Below are positions 18,179 to 25,376 of a stretch of DNA of 64,000 bases, in pieces. Both the position numbers and the translations under genes were made by a program. Source of the stretch: Helicobacter fennelliae (GTDB lineage: Bacteria > Campylobacterota > Campylobacteria > Campylobacterales > Helicobacteraceae); NCBI RefSeq assembly GCF_900451005.1, contig NZ_UGIB01000001.1, forward strand, positions 1,054,001 through 1,118,000. Reading direction: 5' to 3'. The stretch's first letter is position 1. Each line of letters begins with the position of its first letter. The notes under the pieces are model-generated. The model ran no database searches, was not told the DNA's origin, and was given only the letters and a program-made list of their open reading frames with translations.

Positions 18179-19102
18179 ATGATGAAAAAAGCTATAAGTG
18201 ATGATTTTTTTGAGATTAGCTTTGCGCAGAGTGAGGCCAATGAGAGATTGAGATTGTGTGATGATTATAAGGACACTTATAGAGAGCAGCACGATATTGA
18301 TTGTATTTTAAGCCACTTAACAACTATTGATGAAACCAAAAAAGAAAATAAAGTAAAAGGTGGCGACTTCAAAAGCGAGATAGTTGATTTTACTATCTCG
18401 TATGGAGTCAATGGAAAAATGGTGAGTGAAAAAATCAGCGTGCCTTTAGGCTATGGGCATTTTGAAAAGGGTATCAATCATTTGCGAGATAATTTTTCAC
18501 AAGGGCTAGGTTTGAATCCAGAAGAGAGAATTGCGGCTAATAGCGATGAAGTCCGCAAAAGATTAGAAAATAAATGCAAAGGATTTAAAAAGCCCACACT
18601 TGATATGGCATATTTACAAGCATTAGGCAAAGGCACTATTGATACTTGCGTAGAAACTGCTAAGGCATTGAGCAATGAGGAGCTAGGTGCATTTTTAAAA
18701 GGATTCCAAGAGTATAGTAGGCGAGTTGGCAAAAAGACAGATGATAATAAAGAAGCCCTCATCAATGCTTTAGCCACAAAACTTGGAGTGGATTCAAAAG
18801 AGCTAAAAGAATCTATTGATGAGTATTTAAACAAAAAAACAAAAACTCATATAGACAATGTAGAAAAAGATACCAGCGAAGAATCAAAAGAGACTTTGAC
18901 AAAAGATTCTGCCAAGCAAGATAAGCAATCCACAGAGAAAAAATTTAGCAAGAATCCGCAGCCAAGCGAAGAGACAAAAAAGAAAATGGCAGCAAAGCGA
19001 AGCGAGATGGCTAAGACAAAAAAGGCTCAAGTGGCGGATAAATCTAAAGCAAATGAAAGAGCCAAAACTAATCTGCCACTAGTCCAAGAAATTATCCGCT
19101 GA
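18179..19102 (+). CDS. Hypothetical element protein with basic coiled tail
   Basis: 307 residues, intact. I do not recognise the N-terminal two thirds (for example VPLGYGHFEKGINHLRDNFS and ANSDEVRKRLENKCKGFKKP); it looks globular and alpha/beta. From about residue 220 the protein becomes very rich in Lys, Glu and Ser, and contains FSKNPQPSEETKKKMAAKR. A related motif occurs in the next gene (FSKNPKPT before a stop), so the tail may be a shared interaction or transfer signal. Starts at ATG 18179 after AGGAGTAGAAA. It lies between the oriT region and the primase. Confidence 0.65.
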   Translation: MMKKAISDDFFEISFAQSEANERLRLCDDYKDTYREQHDIDCILSHLTTIDETKKENKVKGGDFKSEIVDFTISYGVNGKMVSEKISVPLGYGHFEKGINHLRDNFSQGLGLNPEERIAANSDEVRKRLENKCKGFKKPTLDMAYLQALGKGTIDTCVETAKALSNEELGAFLKGFQEYSRRVGKKTDDNKEALINALATKLGVDSKELKESIDEYLNKKTKTHIDNVEKDTSEESKETLTKDSAKQDKQSTEKKFSKNPQPSEETKKKMAAKRSEMAKTKKAQVADKSKANERAKTNLPLVQEIIR

Positions 19103-19131
19103 TAAATAAGAGAGTGAGATAAGGAGAAATA

Positions 19132-19783
19132 ATGGATAAAAGCAAAAAAGAACAACAAGGAATTTATAATGTAACCTTTGGAGATGAAAAGGTTGCGCCT
19201 ATATTCAAGGATATTGAAGCTATTGAAGATGCAGTAATTGAGTATATCACTATATATGTGAAAGGCTGGCACAATGTAAGAAGAGGTAAGGGGACTGGTG
19301 CAGAACATATTAAGTTGCATTTAGAAAAAGGCTCTCAAGGTGAAATTAGCATAGAGGAGCTTGTGAATATTGGAAAGTCTTTAAGAGAATTTCTAAAAAA
19401 CTTTGATGAGCCTTTTATTGATAAAAATGGGGCAAAAGTATATGAATGGCAAAATGATGATAGTGTAAGATTTAGAGTAATTACAGACACAAAGGGGAGG
19501 GTCACTCGAATACGCCACTATCCCCTTTGCTGATGTAATTATAATATTCTACTCTGATAGGAATCTTAACAAACAAATGGAGTTTAAGAACCAAAAGGTT
19601 GAAGAGTATTATCAGCAAAAGGTATTGCAAAAGTCGCCACAAGATAAGAAAAAGATTTTTTCTAAAAATCCCAAGCCCACGTAAGAGACAAGAGATAAGC
19701 TCAATAAGAAAGCAAAAGAAATATCAAACAAGCTAAAGATTGATAAAGATTGTTCCAACAAGATGGGCGATAAGGATAGATAA
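19132..19783 (+). pseudogene. Hypothetical element protein, frameshift plus stop
   Basis: ATG 19132 has AAGGAGAAATA upstream. The first 133 codons (to 19533) include YVKGWHNVRRGKGTGAEHIK and SIEELVNIGKSLREFLKNFD. Near 19518 the frame shifts and coding text continues FADVIIIFYSDRNLNKQMEF through KKIFSKNPKPT, where a TAA at 19681-19683 replaces an expected Glu codon; it then runs ETRDKLNKKAKEISNK to 19783. The N-terminal part may resemble barnase-EndoU-type polymorphic toxin tails or phage-barnase folds, but this is weak. The stop overlaps the primase start (TAATG). Confidence 0.5.
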
Positions 19784-21000
19784 TGCCAAGAGATTCTAGG
19801 ATTTATATCTTTGTGCCCTTTAAAGATAGAGATGAAGCTAAGGGGTTAGGAGCTAGGTGGGATAAAGACAAAAAGCAGTGGTTTGTGCCTAGTGGATTAG
19901 ATTTTGCTCCATTTTCTAGATGGGAGCATAAATACACTTATGAAATAAATGCAGATGAAGCCATAAGGCAATTTAGCGAGAAGTTAAGAGAGTGTGGGCT
20001 AATGCTAGAATCTATGCCCATTATGGATGGCAAAATCCATAGATGCAAGGTTGAAGGCGATAGGGGCAGAGAAGCTAGCGGAGCATATCAGGGCTACTTA
20101 GATGGCTATCCAAATGGCTGGATTCATAACTTTAAGACTGATGAGCGAGTGAAGTTTAAATACGCAATGACCGCTTCTTATAGTCCAAGCACTACAACAT
20201 ACAATAGAGACAAAACTATCCAGTAGCACAAAGCCATTGCACGAGTCAAGCAGCAGCAAGAATTGCAAGAAAAGACTGCCAAAAGACTTAAGATTGAATT
20301 TGCAAATGCAATGCCAGCACCAGACTCCCACCCCTACTTAGAATCCAAAAATATTAGTATCCAAAATATTAATATCAAAGTGGATACATTTAATAATCTG
20401 CTTATCCCCTTGCGAGACATAAATGGCAAAATGCAAAGTTTGCAGCGTATAATGCCAAATGGAAGCAAGATGTATGGCGTTATCAAAACAGCACAAGAAA
20501 GGCAGAATAATGAAGAGTTCTTAGCTAGGAAAAATGGGTTATTTTTCACACAAAGACCATTAGAAGAGCATAGCGAGTTTTTTGTATGCGAGGGCTTTGC
20601 TTCGGCTATGAGTATGAGTAAGATTTTAAATAAGCCTAGCATTGCGGCTATGGATTGTGGGAATTTGCTTAATGTATGCGATGAGCTAATATCCAAATAT
20701 CCGCATAAGCACATTACAATTTGTGCGGATAATGATATGAAAAAAGAAGCACAAGGCAGGAGAAATGCTGGAATGGATTCTGCCAAAGCGTGCCAAGAGA
20801 AATATCCACAAATCCGCATAATCTATCCACAAATTAAATCAAGTGAGATAGAGAGTGTGAGTGATTTTAACGACTTAGTAAATCTGCGCGGCATTGAAGC
20901 AGTAAGAGCAGAGGTAAAAGAGCAGATTGATTCGCTTAGTATGCCAAAAGAGATTAAGCAAAATCCTAAAACAAAAGGCAAAGATGGTTTTGAGCGATAA
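19783..21000 (+). pseudogene. DUF5710/Toprim primase-like protein, interrupted by TAG
   Basis: Starts ATG 19783. Residues 5-45 (YIFVPFKDRDEAKGLGARWD then KKQWFVPSG) are a DUF5710 module, common at the front of TraC-like plasmid primases. A TAG at 20224-20226 interrupts the frame after NRDKTIQ. The same frame goes on HKAIARVKQQQ and contains a Toprim domain with the acidic FFVCEGFASA and ITICADNDMKKEA motifs. The whole would be 405 residues and would make primers for transferred single strands. A single base change (for example CAG to TAG) explains the break. The C-terminus ends KGKDGFER. Confidence 0.75.
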
Positions 21001-21026
21001 TCATTCGGCTTTGATATAAAAATATG

Positions 21027-21092
21027 AATATTTATAAAACAATATATAATAATCTTATAATATATATATATATGTATTGTTTTATAAATATT
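21027..21092. repeat. 18-bp AT-rich inverted repeat after the primase
   Basis: AATATTTATAAAACAATA at 21027-21044 is repeated in perfect inverse at 21075-21092, with a 30-base run of alternating A/T between. It is too AT-rich to be a typical intrinsic terminator. It could be a cruciform, a replication or single-strand origin, or a recombination site. Confidence 0.8.
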
Positions 21093-21140
21093 TGCTTCCA
21101 AATAAGCTATTTTTAGCCCTATTTTTTAACTCTTTAAAAA

Positions 21141-21700
21141 CACAAAATTTTAGGTTAAAAATATTGGGAAAACGGGAATGCGGAGTAACATCGTGTAATG
21201 GGGCATTTCAAACCCATTTTTGACATCACAAAATTTTCATTTTTAACATCTTTTGAAAAATTACTAAGCTCTAAAATCCCATAATACACGAGCTTTGAGC
21301 CTTATTCTAAAAAGTGTAAAAAATGATGGGCGAAATGTGGCGGGAAAACGGGAATACGGAGAAGTGCCGTAAAATAGGGCATTTGATGGGTATATTTTGA
21401 GGTGTAAAAATCACACTTTTTGCTTAAAGTTTTATTAATAGCTCTTGTAACAGCGTGTGGAATGGAGTTTGAGACACTTTGAAAAAATCGCATTTTTTGT
21501 CAAAAGCGTTATTTTCATCGTATGGTAGGGCGTTTGATGGGTGTAAAATTTTATCAAAAAATCCACAAAACCCTATTTTTAGGGACTCACTTTTTCAACT
21601 TTTTGGACAAAATTGGGAATACGCGGAAAATGGGGCGTTTGAGCGTTTTTTTGGTAATTTGACAGATTTTGAAAAATGAATGATTGGAGCAGCAAAATCA
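21141..21700. repeat. Diverged tandem repeat region without genes
   Basis: No convincing gene. At least two units of about 170 bases share GGGAAAACGGGAATRCGGAG followed by GTAAWATRGGGCATTT. Further partial copies occur near 21518 (TAGGGCGTTTGATGGGTGT) and 21611 (TTGGGAATACGCGG with ATGGGGCGTTT). The repeats are imperfect and spaced. They may be iteron-like sites of a lost replication gene, or an eroded coding repeat. Confidence 0.55.
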
Positions 21701-21708
21701 TTAGAGAG

Positions 21709-21754
21709 ACAATACAAATATTTATGCATATTGGCTTGTATTTATTTGTATTGT
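21709..21754. repeat. 12-bp inverted repeat beside the integrase
   Basis: ACAATACAAATA at 21709-21720 is matched in inverse by TATTTGTATTGT at 21743-21754, about 10 bases past the integrase stop at 21766. It may be part of an attachment site or a weak terminator. Inferred from position only. Confidence 0.5.
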
Positions 21755-21765
21755 TTATTCCTTGC

Positions 21766-22650
21766 TTAATCTTGTTTATTTAGCTCAAATTTGCATAGAT
21801 TATTCAAATAATCCCCATACCATTGCATTAAGATTTTGAGCTGCTCAAATGTGCTTTTTTCTCGCTCATATGCAAATTTGATTTCATTATCTGTTTTATG
21901 AGCTAAAGCAGATTCTATGACTTCATCACTTATACCTTTTTGGAGTAGTTCGGCTTTGTGTAGTGTGCAAATAGTGCGAAATATCGCACGGAATCCGTGA
22001 GCAGTTACTCTGCCTTTGTATTTGCCATTTTCTAGCTTTTGCAATGCGGTATTGAGCCTATCTCGGCTTATGTGTTTGAGTTGGTTAAACGCTGGGAATA
22101 CAAATACACTTTGTAGTCTCGCTGTTTTTTGCTTTTGGTGTTGTAAAATCTCTAGCGCGTAGTTGCTTAATGCTATGGTGTGGCTTACTTGCGTTTTCAT
22201 CTCTTTGGCAGGGATTATCCACAATGCAGAATCTAGGTCAATATGACTCCATTTAGCCTTTGCAGTGTTGATGGGGCGATGGACACAAAGAATTTGTAGA
22301 TATAGGGCATTTTTGATTTGTGGGTCTAGTGTGCTGTGAGCTAAATCACATAAAATTCTTGTAGTTCATTTTTATCTGTGATGGCAGGAAGTCTAGAATC
22401 TATGTCGTTATTGAGATAGAACTTAGATTTAGTGGGAAACTCCTGCCTTAATCCAAAGGTTGGATTATAGTCGATATAGCGGTCTTTTAGAGCTATGCTA
22501 AAAATGCCATTGAGATGAAGAGTTAATCACTTAATGGTTTCAAGTCTGCTTTGCTATAGCCTTTGTTTAGTCCTTGTTTGTGCTTTTGTCTTATGTATCT
22601 AGTATAGAGATTTTTGAAAAGATATTTTGTAGAATCCAGATCGCCCCCTG
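21766..22650 (-). pseudogene. Tyrosine-type integrase, frameshifted
   Basis: The C-terminal catalytic part (frame from 22224) has the recombinase boxes: R in VTAHGFRAIFRTIC, H/K in ALAHKTDNEIKFAYERE and an aromatic end with WYGDYLNN. Upstream text continues LHRPINTAKAKWSHIDL-type sequence in the same frame. Near 22360 the frame changes to give IDYNPTFGLRQEF and LPAITDKNELQEF. Near 22525 it changes again, giving TKYLFKNLYTRYIRQKHKQG and YSKADLKPLSD. Two or more frameshifts make it inactive. It lies at the right edge of the element, as expected for an integrase next to attR or attL. The N-terminus fuses into a glycosyltransferase remnant. Confidence 0.8.
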
Positions 22651-22657
22651 TCTCTAT

Positions 22658-22666
22658 GGGGGGGGG
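22658..22666. repeat. Poly-G(9) tract at the element/glycosyltransferase junction
   Basis: Nine G on the plus strand, followed by ATTTTTT. It is nine C inside the reading frame of the broken minus-strand glycosyltransferase. Its ATTTTT flank matches the two longer G tracts at 24477 and 28850. The break into integrase sequence occurs within about 20 bases of the tract. Confidence 0.8.
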
Positions 22667-22890
22667 ATTTTTTGTGTTATTTTTATTGTGAATAGTTTTA
22701 TGTGTAGAGAGTATATTCCAAGCAGAATCTTTGCTTCCATCATCAACAAAGCACAAAAGCTTTGGTTGTGGATTTGGTGCTGGGCGATAAGGGCGGATAT
22801 TTTGTCTGATAATATTTGGATTGTTTTTGTAAGCACAGCTTCTTCATTGTAAGCGGGGATCACTATGGCAATTTTTGGCGCAAATTTTGC
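22658..22890 (-). pseudogene. GT2 glycosyltransferase fragment (N-terminal part)
   Basis: Reads KIAIVIPAYNEEAVLTKTI, then after a frame change near 22765 CFVDDGSKDSAWNILSTH, the classic start of a family 2 glycosyltransferase (nucleotide-binding IPxYNE and DDGSxD). It stops being glycosyltransferase at a run of nine C (coding strand), beyond which the sequence becomes the integrase N-terminus. No ATG is visible upstream before an in-frame TAA. The polyprenyl-phosphate glycosyltransferase (GtrB-like) subgroup is likely from the KISALI-type helix, but cannot be proved. Confidence 0.7.
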
Positions 22891-23188
22891 GGAAGGGTGA
22901 GATTTTGTGTGAGTAGATTTGATAAGGGTAGATTCTAGGGATTAGATTCTATGGATTGGGAAGCATTCATATTTTTGCCTTTCTTTTTGGTTTGTTTTAG
23001 TTTTGTTGGCGCACATCATATCATATTTTGTGAAAATCATATAATTACAGACAATCGCATCATCGCCTGCCAACGCAAAAGCCGCGCGGTTTTGCGGTTT
23101 AATGTAAATAAATTTTGCCTTGAGAGATATATTTAAAAGATTTTGATAGAATGCGTGTTTATTTTAGGCTTAGATTTTGGAGTTTTGC
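22891..23188. other. Gap with no convincing gene
   Basis: About 300 bases between divergent genes. It contains three AGATTCT words near 22917-22945 and a short hydrophobic reading frame at 22951-23136 without a ribosome site, which I do not accept as a gene. The promoter for the next plus-strand operon probably lies in the AT-rich part after 23100. Confidence 0.5.
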
Positions 23189-23500
23189 TTGATTAAAGTT
23201 TTTCTAAAAATTTTACTTGCTTCTATAATCGCGGGTATTTGGCATGAGCTTGATGAGTCTGGAAATGAAGGTATTGCGCTTGTTATTTTTATATTTGTGC
23301 TTGCGGTATTGCTTATGAATCCTGTCAAATTCCAATCGCCTGAAAAGCGAGAGGAATATATCCAAAAAATGAGAGAAAAAAAGGAGCAAAAACTCGCGAT
23401 AGCACTCAAACAAAAAGAAGAGCGCGCGCGCCTTAGAAAAGAAAAGCAAGAGCGCGATGAGCAAGCACAAAAAGAGCTTCAAGCAAAAATCAGAAAGTAA
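23189..23500 (+). CDS. Small membrane-anchored coiled-coil protein
   Basis: 103 residues from TTG 23189, chosen because TTGGAG lies 6 bases upstream; a TTG at 23177 is the alternative. Two hydrophobic spans (IKVFLKILLASIIAGIW and GIALVIFIFVLAVLLMN) precede a long, highly charged helix (EKREEYIQKMREKKEQKLAI to the end). The shape suggests an inner membrane protein with a cytoplasmic coiled coil. Family unknown. The next gene starts 15 bases later and also has an N-terminal anchor, so they are likely co-transcribed. Confidence 0.65.
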   Translation: MIKVFLKILLASIIAGIWHELDESGNEGIALVIFIFVLAVLLMNPVKFQSPEKREEYIQKMREKKEQKLAIALKQKEERARLRKEKQERDEQAQKELQAKIRK

Positions 23501-23515
23501 CAAAAAGGAGAATCT

Positions 23516-24385
23516 ATGGTTAATCTTGTGTTGTTTATCATCGCTGGGATAGTGATTTATTATCTGTATATCACTTTTCAAGAATACCTCAAAAACCCAA
23601 TTTCAACGCAACCTTCTCAATCACAATCAGAATACAATCTCAAAAACGATCCATATGTGCGTGCCGATCCTAAAGATCGATTGAAAAACTCTTATGCGGG
23701 CGTGAGCGTGCGGATACTCAATAAGCTTTTGGAAGTAGGGATTGCTAAAGATTCTCGCGATAAAGCCCCGAGTCTTTTGCAAAGAGGCTTGATTGAAAGT
23801 TTTATCAAAAACGTCTCCTTAACTCTTAGCGACAAACAAAGCGAACAGCAGCTTTTGTCAATGGTCGGACAGAGTGAATCGCAAGATATTGCGTCTTTGG
23901 CGCAGGAATTTTTGAATGATACTTATGGCGAATACAAAAAACGAGTGGCGTTTGTGGCGTTTTTGTTTATGCTTGCATGGAGTGATAAGGATCTCAACGA
24001 GAGAGAACGAGAAGTGATTATTGATGTCGCGGCGTATTTGGATATTGACAATCAAGATTTTAATCAGCTCTATGAAAGCTTTGAATCAAGCCAATCAGTA
24101 AGCAATGATGAGATTACTACACTCAAAGCTCAATATAGAGCAAACTTTAAAGATATGCAAACCGCAAGTGCTTTGCAAGAGGGCTTTACATCTCAAATCG
24201 CCTCAGTGATCGCCAAATCACAAAAAAGCCAAGAAACCCCAAAAGCATTGATTGATAAATTATGGGCTTTGCAAGAAGTTTATGATGAAGTCTATAATGA
24301 GGCGCATAATGAAGTATGCGACAAGGCGCACGATGACACACATCAAGATTCTACGAATGCTACAAATCCAGAATCTAACATCTAA
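23516..24385 (+). CDS. Membrane-anchored TerB/DjlA-like domain protein
   Basis: 289 residues. An N-terminal membrane anchor ([18 protein letters not shown]) is followed by a helical linker. The segment [20 protein letters not shown] and [20 protein letters not shown] (about residues 140-185) resembles the TerB fold, found in tellurite-resistance proteins and in the N-terminal part of the DjlA co-chaperone. No J domain is seen. The C-terminal 40 residues are acidic and repetitive ([17 protein letters not shown]). ATG 23516 has AAAAGGAGAATCT upstream. Role in the cell unknown; a stress or envelope function is plausible. Confidence 0.65.
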   Translation: MVNLVLFIIAGIVIYYLYITFQEYLKNPISTQPSQSQSEYNLKNDPYVRADPKDRLKNSYAGVSVRILNKLLEVGIAKDSRDKAPSLLQRGLIESFIKNVSLTLSDKQSEQQLLSMVGQSESQDIASLAQEFLNDTYGEYKKRVAFVAFLFMLAWSDKDLNEREREVIIDVAAYLDIDNQDFNQLYESFESSQSVSNDEITTLKAQYRANFKDMQTASALQEGFTSQIASVIAKSQKSQETPKALIDKLWALQEVYDEVYNEAHNEVCDKAHDDTHQDSTNATNPESNI

Positions 24386-24413
24386 AACAAGAAAAAAAGA
24401 AAAAAGGAAAAAT

Positions 24414-25268
24414 ATGAATAAAACTTCTGCATCTTCTGAATCTGTATCACAAGAATCCTCAAATAGCATTGTTGTCGGGGGGGGGGGGATTTTTACACCT
24501 CATAATTCTTCACAATCTTTCTTTACGCATCACACTTCCTCTCCACATTTTTCTACACTCTCAATTATCATTCCTTGCTACAACGAAGAAGCGACAATTT
24601 CTAAGATTCTGGAAGTTGTATCAAATGTGCAGATTCCATATCACAAAGAAATTATTATTGTTGATGATTGCAGCACAGATAAGACGCGCGAGATTTTATC
24701 CGAGATTTTATCAACGATGGATACAACCTCTGCAAATACGACACTCTCATTCATTCATCACACACACAATCAGGGCAAAGGTGCGGCATTACGCACAGGG
24801 ATTGCCTCTGCGAAGGGGGAGATTGTGCTTATCCAAGATGCGGATTTAGAATACGACCCAAACGAATACCCAAAGCTTTTGCAGCCTTTTGAAAGAGGTG
24901 TGGCAGATGTAGTGTTTGGCTCTCGGTTTGTAAGTGGAGATTCTCATCGGGTGCTTTATTTTTGGCATAGAATGGGAAATGGTATGCTGACTTTGTTTTC
25001 AAATATGATGACAAATCTTAATCTCACGGATATGGAGACTTGCTACAAGGTTTTTAAACGTGAGATTATCCAATCTATCCAAATCAAAGAAAATCGCTTT
25101 GGGTTTGAGCCAGAAATCACCGCAAAAATAGCCAAAATCAAAGGTATCAGAATCTATGAGGTCGGTATCAGCTACTATGGGCGCACATACGAAGAGGGCA
25201 AAAAAATTGGCATAAAAGATGGCTTTCGCGCTTTATGGGCGATTGTGAAATATCACTTTAAGGATTGA
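24414..25268 (+). CDS. GT2 glycosyltransferase (polyprenyl-phosphate type), phase-variable, ON
   Basis: 284 residues from ATG 24414 after AAAAAGGAAAA. After a Ser-rich leader containing the poly-G tract (VVGGGGIFT), the GT-A domain begins with [31 protein letters not shown] and [18 protein letters not shown]. The DxD-type motif and GSRFVSGDS match the dolichyl/undecaprenyl-phosphate mannose or glucose synthase group. Such enzymes load a sugar on a lipid carrier at the cytoplasmic face for GT-C enzymes to use outside, which fits the next gene. Twelve G keep the frame open; gain or loss of one or two would end translation early, before the catalytic domain. Confidence 0.88.
   Translation: MNKTSASSESVSQESSNSIVVGGGGIFTPHNSSQSFFTHHTSSPHFSTLSIIIPCYNEEATISKILEVVSNVQIPYHKEIIIVDDCSTDKTREILSEILSTMDTTSANTTLSFIHHTHNQGKGAALRTGIASAKGEIVLIQDADLEYDPNEYPKLLQPFERGVADVVFGSRFVSGDSHRVLYFWHRMGNGMLTLFSNMMTNLNLTDMETCYKVFKREIIQSIQIKENRFGFEPEITAKIAKIKGIRIYEVGISYYGRTYEEGKKIGIKDGFRALWAIVKYHFKD
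24477..24488. repeat. Poly-G(12) phase-variation tract
   Basis: Twelve G in the fifth of the way before the GT-A domain of the glycosyltransferase gene, encoding four glycines. Flanks are TTGTC and ATTTTTA. The present length keeps the frame ON. Confidence 0.9.
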
Positions 25269-25376
25269 TGGGGATTGATAAGGATTTGAATCATTTGCGT
25301 GGTTTTGCTTGGTGTAGTTGTGTGATAGTGTAGGCATAGGTATTTGTAAGTTAATTTATAATTTAGGGAGTAAAAT

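Larger units (their letters stand above)
13633..22650. mobile_element. Decaying integrated mobilizable element (plasmid- or IME-like)
   Basis: About 9 kb with a relaxase, a MobC-like protein, a candidate oriT, a Toprim primase, an antitoxin/toxin-like pair, plasmid-type small genes and a tyrosine integrase. It is bounded by two interrupted chromosomal-type genes, a TonB receptor on the left and a GT2 glycosyltransferase on the right. No type IV secretion genes are seen, so at best it was mobilizable rather than self-transmissible. Most genes are frameshifted or carry stops. I could not find matching direct repeats at the two ends. The flanks belong to different genes, so deletion or rearrangement after insertion is likely. 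Both borders are approximate. Confidence 0.75.

Noticed and set aside
21302-21679. Two opposing frames of about 65 codons in the repeat region
   Set aside because: They follow the repeat units rather than protein-like composition, and neither has a ribosome site.
21141-21700. CRISPR array
   Set aside because: The repeats are few, long, diverged and unevenly spaced, with no cas genes nearby.
13633-22650. Prophage
   Set aside because: No capsid, tail, portal or lysis genes; relaxase, MobC-like gene and nick motif indicate a mobilizable plasmid-type element.
22951-23136. Short hydrophobic frame starting MDWEAFIFLPFF
   Set aside because: No ribosome site, no continuation and unusual composition; more likely chance in a gap.
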